A DNA stretch of 64,000 bases from Streptococcus mitis (lineage in GTDB: Bacteria; Bacillota; Bacilli; Lactobacillales; Streptococcaceae), in the NCBI RefSeq assembly GCF_946190275.1, contig NZ_CAMHZQ010000002.1, forward strand, positions 62,001 to 126,000, read 5' to 3'. The number at the start of each line of letters is the position of its first letter. The first letter of the stretch is position 1. The notes below the pieces were generated by a model. That model worked only from the letters and a program-made list of their open reading frames with translations. It had not been told where the DNA came from and searched no databases. The position numbers and the translations under genes are program-made. Positions 55,728 to 64,000 of the stretch are shown in pieces.

Positions 55728-56812
55728 TAAGGATTGACTGCTGCGACTGCTTTCTGGCGGTCACGTTTCATTGTATTAGAGCGCAATTGTCCACAAGCTG
55801 CATCAATATCTGTACCATGCTCTTGACGAACCACACAGTTAACACCTTTTTTCTTAAGCGTATCATAAAAGGCCAGGACTCGCTCTTTAGGACTACGGCT
55901 ATATTGGTCATGCTCACTAACTGGGTTATAAGGAATCAAGTTTACATAAGACAATTTCTTGATATTCTTGAGCAATTCAGCCAATTCCAAGGCTTGTTCT
56001 ACACCATCATTAACTTCATTGAGCATGATATATTCAAAGGTCACACGACGGTTGGTTGTCTCAATATAGTACTCAATAGCAGCAAAGAGTTTTTCAATCG
56101 GAAAGGCACGGTTAATCTTCATGATGCTTGAACGCAATTCATTGTTAGGTGCGTGAAGGGAAACTGCAAGATTGACCTGAACTCCTTCATTAGCAAAATC
56201 ACGAATTTTATGGGCCAAACCTGAGGTTGAAACCGTGATGTGACGAGCACCGATGGCCATTCCCTTGTCATCGTTGATAGTACGGACAAAATTCAAGACA
56301 TTGTTGTAGTTATCAAATGGCTCACCAATTCCCATGACAACAATATGGCTGACGCGTTCGTCCTGACCACGCTCATCAAAGTATTTCTGAACCAGCATGA
56401 TTTGCGCTACGATTTCACCGTTATTGAGGTCACGTTGTTTCTTAATCAAACCAGAGGCACAGAAGGTACAACCGATATTACAGCCGACCTGAGTGGTCAC
56501 ACAAACTGACAAACCATAGTGTTGACGCATGATTACAGTCTCAATCAGCATTCCATCAGGCAACTCAAAAAGATATTTAACTGTCCCATCAGCAGACTCT
56601 TGAACGATACGTTGTTTCAAGGGATTGACCACAAACTGGTCATTGAGCTTAGCAATCAAATCCTTGGAAAGGTTGGTCATCTCTTCAAATGACTGGACAC
56701 GTTTACGGTAAAGCCATTCCCAGATTTGATCTGCACGGAATTTCTTTTCTCCCTGCTCCAAAACCCATTCCTGCATGGTTTGACGTGTTAAACTATAAAT
56801 TGACGGTTTCAT
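55727..56812 (-). CDS. rlmN: Dual-specificity 23S rRNA/tRNA adenine-C2 methyltransferase
   Basis: 361 residues. Radical-SAM cluster cysteines C111, C115 and C118 in CNIGCTFC, and the catalytic Cys near 340 (AACGQL). It methylates A2503 in 23S rRNA and A37 in some tRNAs. It precedes VanZ and the ABC-F gene in one operon with yutD 20 bp upstream. RBS GGAGAAAAA. Confidence 0.96.
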   Translation of the reverse strand: MKPSIYSLTRQTMQEWVLEQGEKKFRADQIWEWLYRKRVQSFEEMTNLSKDLIAKLNDQFVVNPLKQRIVQESADGTVKYLFELPDGMLIETVIMRQHYGLSVCVTTQVGCNIGCTFCASGLIKKQRDLNNGEIVAQIMLVQKYFDERGQDERVSHIVVMGIGEPFDNYNNVLNFVRTINDDKGMAIGARHITVSTSGLAHKIRDFANEGVQVNLAVSLHAPNNELRSSIMKINRAFPIEKLFAAIEYYIETTNRRVTFEYIMLNEVNDGVEQALELAELLKNIKKLSYVNLIPYNPVSEHDQYSRSPKERVLAFYDTLKKKGVNCVVRQEHGTDIDAACGQLRSNTMKRDRQKAVAAVNP

Positions 56813-56832
56813 TTTTTCTCCTTATTCTCTAC

Positions 56833-57363
56833 TCACTTCTGACGAATGACAAAATGACGTTGTCCCTTGTCCTCTTTCTGAGAATGCTGATCTTTCTGAC
56901 GACGTCTATTTTTCTTATCTGCATTCGGTTTTCGTTTGGTTTGAACCGGTTTCTTTCCTTTTTTAGAAGGTGTTTCTTCTTCCTTCTTACGCATTTTCTT
57001 GTCAAATGATGCTCGCTTAGGAGCTTCATTTTCTAAGACAAAATAGGCACAACCATAACTACAATACTCTAAAAGGTAGTCTTGTAAACGACTGATTTTT
57101 TCAAGTTTTTCTTCTGTTCGGTCATCCTTGTAAAAACCTCGTAGGCGAAGCTGTTCATTACTCCAGTCCCCCACGATATAATCAAACTTGGTTAAGACTT
57201 CTGAAAAACGCTGATTAAAAGCCGTCACATCGAAGGCATCCTTGATATTTTCCACCAAGGAAAAAGCTATCCCTTCCGTTTCGACCTTGTCCCCATGTAA
57301 ATGGAACTCAGGACCAGGAAACTTGTTATAGTTGTATAATTCAGGTGCAATTTCTTTTCGCAT
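56833..57363 (-). CDS. YutD family protein (DUF1027)
   Basis: 176 residues. The first ~115 residues carry the YutD domain, with FDVTAFNQRFSEVLTKFDYIVGDWSNEQLRLRGFY (split: KFDYIVGDWSNEQLRLRGFY) and LLEYCSYGCAYFVL. The C-terminal ~60 residues are a highly basic Lys/Arg tail, suggesting RNA or ribosome contact. Homologues lie beside rlmN in many Firmicutes, as here; function is not established. Confidence 0.87.
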   Translation of the reverse strand: MRKEIAPELYNYNKFPGPEFHLHGDKVETEGIAFSLVENIKDAFDVTAFNQRFSEVLTKFDYIVGDWSNEQLRLRGFYKDDRTEEKLEKISRLQDYLLEYCSYGCAYFVLENEAPKRASFDKKMRKKEEETPSKKGKKPVQTKRKPNADKKNRRRQKDQHSQKEDKGQRHFVIRQK

Positions 57364-57446
57364 AGATATCCTTTTTCCACGATTACTTAATACTTTATTC
57401 TACCATAATTTCTAGCAGTTAGCACGTTTCTCATAAAAATGAAAAA

Positions 57447-57470
57447 AGTCTGACGATTTTGTCAGACCAA
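57447..57470 (-). terminator. sodA terminator
   Basis: Minus strand GTCTGAC-aaaatc-GTCAGAC followed by TTTTTT. Confidence 0.7.
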
Positions 57471-57519
57471 AATAATATAACCTTAAAAAGAGAAGAACAA
57501 TTCTTCCCTCCAACTATCA

Positions 57520-58125
57520 TTATTTAGCAGCTGCGTACAATTCATCTACTTTATTCCAGTTGATCACTGAGAAGAAAGCTTTAATGTAGTCAGGACGCAC
57601 GTTGCGGTATTTCACGTAGTAAGCATGTTCCCAAACGTCCAAGCCCAAGATTGGTTTTTTACCTTCTGAGATTGGTGTGTCTTGGTTTGCTGTTGAAGTC
57701 ACTTCAAGCTTCCCTTCTTTGTTGACAACCAACCATGCCCATCCTGAACCGAAACGAGTTGTTGCTGCTGCAGTGAAGGCTGCTTGGAATTCTTCAAATG
57801 AACCAAATGTTGCATCGATTGCTGCTGCAAGTTCTGCTGAAGGAGCTGTTTTTTCAGGAGTCATCAATTCCCAGAAAAGAGCGTGGTTCAAGTGTCCACC
57901 ACCATTGTTGATAAGCGCTTGACGGATATCAGCTGGGATAGATTCTACATCAGCAAGCAAGGCTTCAAGATCTTCACCGATTTCAGGGTGTTTTTCAAGA
58001 GCTGCATTGGCATTGTTGACATAAGTTTGATGGTGTTTGTCATGGTGCAAGTGCATTGTTTCCGCATCGATGTATGGTTCCAAAGCGTCGTATGCATATG
58101 GAAGATCTGGTAAGATAATAGCCAT
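57520..58125 (-). CDS. sodA: Manganese superoxide dismutase
   Basis: 201 residues. Metal ligands H27, H81, D163 and H167 (in [17 protein letters not shown] and DVWEHAYY). Gly/Gln pattern near 76-78 (GGGHLN) and 146-148 favours Mn. It removes superoxide made by the cell's lactate/pyruvate oxidases. RBS GAGG lies 10 nt before the ATG. Monocistronic; a BOX array lies upstream. Confidence 0.97.
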   Translation of the reverse strand: MAIILPDLPYAYDALEPYIDAETMHLHHDKHHQTYVNNANAALEKHPEIGEDLEALLADVESIPADIRQALINNGGGHLNHALFWELMTPEKTAPSAELAAAIDATFGSFEEFQAAFTAAATTRFGSGWAWLVVNKEGKLEVTSTANQDTPISEGKKPILGLDVWEHAYYVKYRNVRPDYIKAFFSVINWNKVDELYAAAK

Positions 58126-58228
58126 CTGTAATACCTCTTTTTCTTTCTATATGAAAATGATAACGCAAACATTCACTTTTTTCAAGTTTTTTGCTTATAG
58201 ATGAAAAAATCACTGAAATACTTTCTAA

Positions 58229-58518
58229 TAATACTCAATGAAAATCTCTTCAAACCGCGTCAACGTCGCCTTGCCGTAGATATATGTTACTGACTTCGTC
58301 AGTTTCATCCGCAACCTCAAAAACATGTTTTGAGCTGACTTCGTCAGTTCTATCCACAACCTCAAAACAGTGTTTTGAGCTGACTTCGTCAGTTCTATCC
58401 ACAACCTCAAAACAGTGTTTTGAGCTGACTTCGTCAGTCTTATTTACAACCTCAAAGCAGTGCTTTGAGCAACCTGCGGCTAGTTTCCTAGTTTACTCTT
58501 TGATTTTCATTGAGTATA
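58229..58518 (+). repeat. Large BOX element (boxA, four boxB, boxC)
   Basis: boxB units begin GACTTCGTCAG at 58292, 58337, 58382 and 58427, exactly 45 bp apart; units 2 and 3 are identical. Ends in boxC TTTGATTTTCATTGAGTAT. It lies between sodA and holA. Confidence 0.93.
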
Positions 58519-58586
58519 AAACAAGCAAATCAGCAAGAAACCCACGACAAAATAATATTGACGCGGGTTGTAGTTTCAAAAAAATG

Positions 58587-59624
58587 TCAATTGACCTGAC
58601 TAGCAATCTGTAAGAGTGCCTTTTCAAAAAGGAAACCTTTTTCATAAAGACCTGTTTTAATCTGATAGTCTGTCTCAATCAAATAAGAAATAGCTTGCTT
58701 CAAAAAGCTCAAGGAAAGTCCTCGTGAATCTCTCAGCGCAAACTTAATCTGATAGGGATTGGGATTGCGTCCGAGAAAACTGCCTAAACTACTTGCAATC
58801 TGAGATTCTGCTTGTCCAGACTCCGACAAAATTTTCACCTGAGTAAAAGTCCGAAATTGTCCTAGCATGACTGCAATCAGTTTGATTTCATCTTCACCTT
58901 GCAAGGTCAAGTCTCTAACCAAATCGCGCGCCTGGTCCATCTTTTTAGTCAGAATAAACTGAGTTAAATCAAAAATATTGTCCTGCAAGGTTTTGGGAAT
59001 AGCATTGACAATATCCTCTTCCTCGATAACAGAGTCTTCCTTATAGGACTGTAAAAAGAGGAGATTTTTCTGGATTTCGCTAAATTGAAAACCCGACTTG
59101 ATGAGTAGATTTTCAAAAGAATGATTGGTAAACTGCAGACCTTCTTTCTGGCTCCACTTTTGGAAATACTGGCGCAATTCTTGTTCTTTGGCTTCTACTG
59201 CATCAAAAACCTTGGCATCACGCTTAAGTAATTTAACCAACCGTCTTTTGCTATCCAGTTTTCCTTCCGCAAAGATCAACAACTTGGTTGTTGGTGAAGG
59301 GTTATCAAGGTATTCCTCAAACGACTTGAGTTCATCATCTGTTAAAAAGCGTTTCTTGGCTGTTGTGATATCGATAAAATGATCCAATATCACGATTTTT
59401 TCATCAGCAAAGAAAGGAAGGCTGACCAACTCCAGTTCAACATCCTTGTAAATCACTTCTTTCATATCAAAGTAGGCAAAGTTGAGGTCAGCAGAATCGT
59501 AGCCAATCTGTTTCAATACTTGACTCTTCATAACTTCAAACTGACCCTGGTCTGTCCCTGTAAATAGGCTCAAGCTAGGTAAATTTGATAAAGTCAACTT
59601 CTGGCTTTCTTCAATGGCTAGCAT
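58587..59624 (-). CDS. holA: DNA polymerase III subunit delta
   Basis: 345 residues. The N-terminal domain opens SLPSLSLFTGTDQGQFEVMK, with FFADEKIVILDHF near 75, then a degenerate AAA+ region and the C-terminal collar domain with LTLQGEDEIKLIAVMLGQFR (split) near 235. It lacks a Walker A, as expected for delta, and opens the beta clamp for loading. It starts 33 bp after pyrDA and is probably co-transcribed. Confidence 0.93.
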   Translation of the reverse strand: MLAIEESQKLTLSNLPSLSLFTGTDQGQFEVMKSQVLKQIGYDSADLNFAYFDMKEVIYKDVELELVSLPFFADEKIVILDHFIDITTAKKRFLTDDELKSFEEYLDNPSPTTKLLIFAEGKLDSKRRLVKLLKRDAKVFDAVEAKEQELRQYFQKWSQKEGLQFTNHSFENLLIKSGFQFSEIQKNLLFLQSYKEDSVIEEEDIVNAIPKTLQDNIFDLTQFILTKKMDQARDLVRDLTLQGEDEIKLIAVMLGQFRTFTQVKILSESGQAESQIASSLGSFLGRNPNPYQIKFALRDSRGLSLSFLKQAISYLIETDYQIKTGLYEKGFLFEKALLQIASQVN

Positions 59625-59657
59625 CTTCTCTCCTTTCTTCTGATTTTTAGATTTAAT

Positions 59658-60593
59658 TTAGTCAATATAGCGCAATTTCCCACGGAAATCTTCTAGGCTC
59701 TCGTACCCTTTTTCCGCCATGATTTCTTTTAGTTCATTGGTAATGCGGTCAAAAGCACTGACGCCTTCTTTGTGAAGTGTAGTTCCCACCTGCACCATAC
59801 TTGCTCCACAGAGGATATGTTCAAAGGCATCACGACCAGTCAAAACGCCACCTGTTCCGATGATTTGGATTTGAGGATTTAAGCGTTGATAAAAGGCATG
59901 AACATTAGCTAGAGCAGTTGGTTTAATATACTCCCCACCAATGCCACCGAAACCATTTTTAGGACGAATAACAACAGACTCATCTTCTATATATAGGCCG
60001 TTTCCGATAGAGTTAACGCAGTTGACAAACTTGAGCGGATATTTGTTGAAAATAGCTGCCGCTTGGTCAAAGTGAACAATATCAAAATATGGTGGCAATT
60101 TAATTCCAAGAGGTTTGGTGAAGTAGGCAAACACCTCTGCCAAAATCCGGTCTGTTGTCTCAAAATCATAGGCAATCTGAGGTTTTCCTGGAACATTTGG
60201 ACAGGAGAGGTTTAGCTCAGTCAGGCCACGAAACTCACTCTCCTGGACTTTTTTCAAGATAGTATGAGTTTCCTCTGGAGACATGCCGACCAGAGATAAG
60301 AAGAAAGTTCGGTTCGGCTCTTTTTCCTGCAAATCCAAAAGATAGTCCAAATAATAGTCTAAGCCATTATTTGGTAGGCCCATAGAGTTGATAGAACCAA
60401 GTGGAACATCTTGATAACGTGGTTCAGGGTTCCCCTGACGAAAGTCCAAGGTCGCTGTCTTTGTGACAAAGGTTCCTGCAACTGAGTTTTTAACCCCTTT
60501 TAGCTCCTCTATCGTCATACAAGCCACACCTGCTGCATTCATCAAGCAATTGTCAAACTCAAAACCAGCAATTTGTGTTTTCGTTGATACCAT
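59658..60593 (-). CDS. pyrDA: Dihydroorotate dehydrogenase A, class 1A (fumarate)
   Basis: 311 residues. The FMN barrel has [13 protein letters not shown] near 15, [15 protein letters not shown] near 66, and active-site Cys in [13 protein letters not shown] (near 130). It oxidises dihydroorotate with fumarate in pyrimidine synthesis and does not need the membrane. RBS GGAGG precedes the ATG, and an extended -10 (TGGTATAAT near 60628) drives pyrDA-holA. Confidence 0.95.
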   Translation of the reverse strand: MVSTKTQIAGFEFDNCLMNAAGVACMTIEELKGVKNSVAGTFVTKTATLDFRQGNPEPRYQDVPLGSINSMGLPNNGLDYYLDYLLDLQEKEPNRTFFLSLVGMSPEETHTILKKVQESEFRGLTELNLSCPNVPGKPQIAYDFETTDRILAEVFAYFTKPLGIKLPPYFDIVHFDQAAAIFNKYPLKFVNCVNSIGNGLYIEDESVVIRPKNGFGGIGGEYIKPTALANVHAFYQRLNPQIQIIGTGGVLTGRDAFEHILCGASMVQVGTTLHKEGVSAFDRITNELKEIMAEKGYESLEDFRGKLRYID

Positions 60594-60719
60594 GATTCTA
60601 ATCCTCCGGATTCCTTTTATTGCTAATATTATACCATATTTTCAGATTTTCTCTTTGAGAAAGATATTTACAAGAAAAAGGTTCGTTTTTTATCTACTTT
60701 CAAAAAGTCTCAAAACTAA

Positions 60720-62168
<1,449 letters not shown>

Positions 62169-62180
62169 GATTTATTCGTT

Positions 62181-62211
62181 CAATCCCTGATCGCTTCGAT
62201 TGGGGATTTTT
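62181..62211 (+). terminator. gdhA terminator
   Basis: AATCCC and GGGATT flank an inner ATCG-CTT-CGAT stem, followed by TTTT. Confidence 0.7.
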
Positions 62212-62224
62212 ATGTTGAATCAAA

Positions 62225-62250
62225 AAAACTCACCATTAACAGTGAGTTTT
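62225..62250. terminator. Terminator between gdhA and the TetR gene
   Basis: AAAACTCAC (62225-62233) pairs perfectly with GTGAGTTTT (62242-62250). On the minus strand it ends in TTTTTT, fitting termination of the TetR transcript. Confidence 0.7.
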
Positions 62251-62261
62251 AACATCCGAAT

Positions 62262-62906
62262 TTATTTTACTTTCATTAGGGCAGATGACAAACATTCAAC
62301 AATCTCATCAACTGCTTCATATATGTTTATAGTTCCTTCATCATTCAACATCATGGGAATAAGATAAGAAAAACTCAATGCTAAGATGTAACGAACAATT
62401 CTTTCATTTGACCAATTTAGAATAAGTCCTTTTTCTTTAAATTGATTTAAAACAGGGCTAATTGGTTCTATTATAGATTGAACAATAATATTTCCTAACT
62501 GGATAGAAAGATTTTTATCAATAAAAGAACGCCCCAAGAGAATTTTAACATGCATTTGATTCTCCTGAATGAAAAAGAGCCTATCTCGAACAATACTTTT
62601 TAAAAAGAAGGGAAAAGTTTCTTGATCTACTGTGAATTTTTTTTCTGAGAAATCCGCAATTACTTCTGGAATAACCTGTTCTAGAAAAGTAGATAAAATG
62701 GCTTCTAAAATACCTTCCTTTGTTTTAAAGTAACTAAAAACAGTTCCTTCTGACACTCCAGCGCGTTCGGCAATAAGGCTGGACGTTGTATTTTCAAATC
62801 CCATTTCTGAGAATAATTTTAAGCTTGATAATAATACTTGACGTTGTTTCAAGCTCAAGTTGCTAGCTTCTAACGTCTGAGCATACTTTTGTTCTAAACT
62901 TTCCAT
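62262..62906 (-). CDS. TetR-family transcriptional regulator
   Basis: 214 residues from ATG 62906 (RBS AGAGGT). The HTH region is SEMGFENTTSSLIAERAGVSEGTVFSYFKTKEGIL (split: TTSSLIAERAGVSEGTVFSY), followed by an all-helical ligand domain. It lies 16 bp after the oxidoreductase gene in the same operon. The 24-bp perfect palindrome upstream of that gene fits its operator, so it probably represses both genes until it binds a ligand. Confidence 0.9.
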   Translation of the reverse strand: MESLEQKYAQTLEASNLSLKQRQVLLSSLKLFSEMGFENTTSSLIAERAGVSEGTVFSYFKTKEGILEAILSTFLEQVIPEVIADFSEKKFTVDQETFPFFLKSIVRDRLFFIQENQMHVKILLGRSFIDKNLSIQLGNIIVQSIIEPISPVLNQFKEKGLILNWSNERIVRYILALSFSYLIPMMLNDEGTINIYEAVDEIVECLSSALMKVK

Positions 62907-62922
62907 CGCTAGCACCTCTCTT

Positions 62923-63927
62923 CTACTCTCTTACTTTTACGACTTTTTTGCCTCGACTGTGTCCCATTTTCAGACTACGATAGGCTTCTCTAACTGACTT
63001 TAGAGAAAAGTCATACACTTGATCAATTTTCAGCTGAACCTTCCCGTCTGAGACCATTTCAGCTAAAGTGCTAAAATCATCATATGTGGAATGTCTCGGA
63101 CCAGTAAACTGAGCACCTTTTATCATAACATAGGGCGAAGGTACTAATGTCCCAATAGCTGTCCCTTTCAAGCCTAAACTAAAAGCCAATCTAACATAAT
63201 CAGATCCATAACAATCCAAAAATTTTGTAATAGGCGTTGGACTAGCTGATAGAAGAGCCTTCTTGATATTCTCTTCGTAACTTACTGGTATGGCACCTAA
63301 AGACTTCAGATACTCTGCATTTTTCTTACTTGCTATTCCAATCACTGTCGCCCCCTTAGCAACTGCATACTGTACTGCAATACTTCCAATACCTCCTGCT
63401 GCAGCTGAAATAACAACAGTATCTCTTGAATTTAAACCGATTCTTCTAAAAGCCCCACCCACAGTTAGAGCAGCTACTCCCATAGTAGCTGCGTGAGTCA
63501 TGTCGATCATCTCTGGTTTCAATACAATTTCTGATTCATTGACACAAATTTCTGTTGCTAAAGCTCCCCTCTTAGTTCCCAAACCAGGATCACTAATCAT
63601 TGTTCCAAACACCTTATCTCCTACTGAAAACCTAGTTACTTCATTTCCAACTTCTGTAATAACTCCAGAAAAATCTCTCCCTACACCTCTTGGAAATAAA
63701 GATGATTTAGATTCAAACCAACGACTTGGTTTCCTTAATTTCGTTATAAAAGATAGAAATCGAAGGGGTTTCGCTCCCTCAAAAGTTTTATAATCAATAG
63801 GATTTAAACCAACAGCATGAACTTCTACTCTCACCTGATTTACATCCAAGGCTGTAGAGTCGATCTTCAGCAAATCCAAGACCTCTTCGTTACCGAAACG
63901 ACTGTACTCTATTGCTTCAACAACCAT
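62923..63927 (-). CDS. Zinc-independent MDR oxidoreductase (quinone reductase-like)
   Basis: 334 residues. GroES-like N-terminal part (VGLNPIDYKTFEGAKP, GVGRDFSGVITEVG) followed by a Rossmann domain with SAAAGGIGSIAVQYAVAKGATVIG (split: AAAGGIGSIAVQYA, near 150-170). Zinc-binding Cys/His of alcohol dehydrogenases are absent, which places it among NADPH:quinone/enoyl reductases of the MDR superfamily. RBS AAGGAG precedes the ATG. First gene of the TetR-controlled operon; its substrate is unknown. Confidence 0.9.
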   Translation of the reverse strand: MVVEAIEYSRFGNEEVLDLLKIDSTALDVNQVRVEVHAVGLNPIDYKTFEGAKPLRFLSFITKLRKPSRWFESKSSLFPRGVGRDFSGVITEVGNEVTRFSVGDKVFGTMISDPGLGTKRGALATEICVNESEIVLKPEMIDMTHAATMGVAALTVGGAFRRIGLNSRDTVVISAAAGGIGSIAVQYAVAKGATVIGIASKKNAEYLKSLGAIPVSYEENIKKALLSASPTPITKFLDCYGSDYVRLAFSLGLKGTAIGTLVPSPYVMIKGAQFTGPRHSTYDDFSTLAEMVSDGKVQLKIDQVYDFSLKSVREAYRSLKMGHSRGKKVVKVRE

Positions 63928-63950
63928 TTTCTTTACTCCTTAATTTCACA

Positions 63951-63984
63951 AAAAATGAGTGAACACTCATTTTTATAAATTATA
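63951..63984 (-). promoter_or_regulatory. TetR-type operator and promoter
   Basis: 63951-63974 is AAAAATGAGTG-AA-CACTCATTTTT, a perfect 24-bp palindrome with 11-bp arms. It sits just downstream of -10 TATAAT (63979-63984, minus strand), so bound protein would cover the transcription start. Confidence 0.85.
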
Positions 63985-64000
63985 CTCTTAATTTGTAAGA

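Noticed and set aside
58292..58471. Regularly spaced repeats resembling a CRISPR array
   Set aside because: The 45-bp units are contiguous boxB copies with no variable spacers and no cas genes nearby.
58284..58613. Plus-strand open frame with 15-residue repeats
   Set aside because: It is the translation of four 45-bp boxB units, which stay in frame because 45 is a multiple of three. There is no RBS and the frame is a by-product of the BOX repeat.

Overview
This window is chromosomal DNA from a low-GC Gram-positive coccus of the Streptococcus mitis group (S. mitis, S. oralis, S. pseudopneumoniae or a close relative of S. pneumoniae). The signs are six BOX repeats (boxA/boxB/boxC), a CiaRH two-component operon, an EzrA almost identical to the pneumococcal protein as I remember it, a CtsR-type operator in front of clpE, and a gene order that largely follows the pneumococcal chromosome read in reverse. 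No rRNA, tRNA, CRISPR array, intact insertion sequence or prophage is visible. Most of the window is housekeeping DNA, with small accessory insertions between conserved genes.

Layout. 1-9.6 kb: nucleoside salvage genes (rpiA, deoB, a DUF1697 gene, punA, deoD), interrupted by an accessory block with a ClC channel, a decayed punA copy, a BOX repeat and a 910-residue secreted lipase. 9.8-19.9 kb: metabolite repair (nnrD), folD, an amino-acid ABC transporter, clpE, a Nudix hydrolase and ezrA. 19.9-30.4 kb: gyrB, a HAD phosphatase, a DJ-1 family protein, rodA, a DinG-like exonuclease/helicase, a U32 protein and ciaRH. 30.6-40.4 kb: pepN, an ASCH protein, an orphan PEP-synthase-like barrel, a broken Nudix gene, an SDR, a DUF2829 (Tad2-fold) gene, an aldo/keto reductase, a PadR pair and metG. 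40.5-50.8 kb: a MacB-like efflux operon, gor, bioY, small proteins, trmD/rimM, accessory genes, mazG, khpA and rpsP. 50.8-64 kb: a decayed region with a membrane protein/XRE cassette, the foldase lipoprotein slrA, an ABC-F ATPase, a VanZ protein, rlmN, yutD, sodA, holA, pyrDA, gdhA, and a TetR-controlled oxidoreductase at the edge.

The most striking gene is the lipase at 3361-6093. A YSIRK-type signal and calcium-loop region are followed by a class-3 lipase domain (GHSLGG), two fucolectin/F5-8C lectin domains that each keep the His-Arg-Arg sugar triad, and a C-terminal domain that matches domain 4 of pneumolysin-type cholesterol-dependent cytolysins. The cholesterol-recognition Thr-Leu pair is kept, but the undecapeptide is rewritten and the pore-forming domains are absent. 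I infer a lipase delivered to host membranes by glycan and cholesterol binding.

Regulation readable from the sequence includes a CtsR box (clpE), a candidate CiaR box (ciaR), a BirA-like dyad (bioY), a 24-bp perfect TetR palindrome (63.95 kb), tandem 21-bp operator-like repeats (efflux operon), paired dyads before the membrane protein/XRE cassette, and three promoters whose -10 box lies 7-8 nt from the start codon (dinG-like gene, U32 gene, HAD gene), which suggests leaderless mRNAs.
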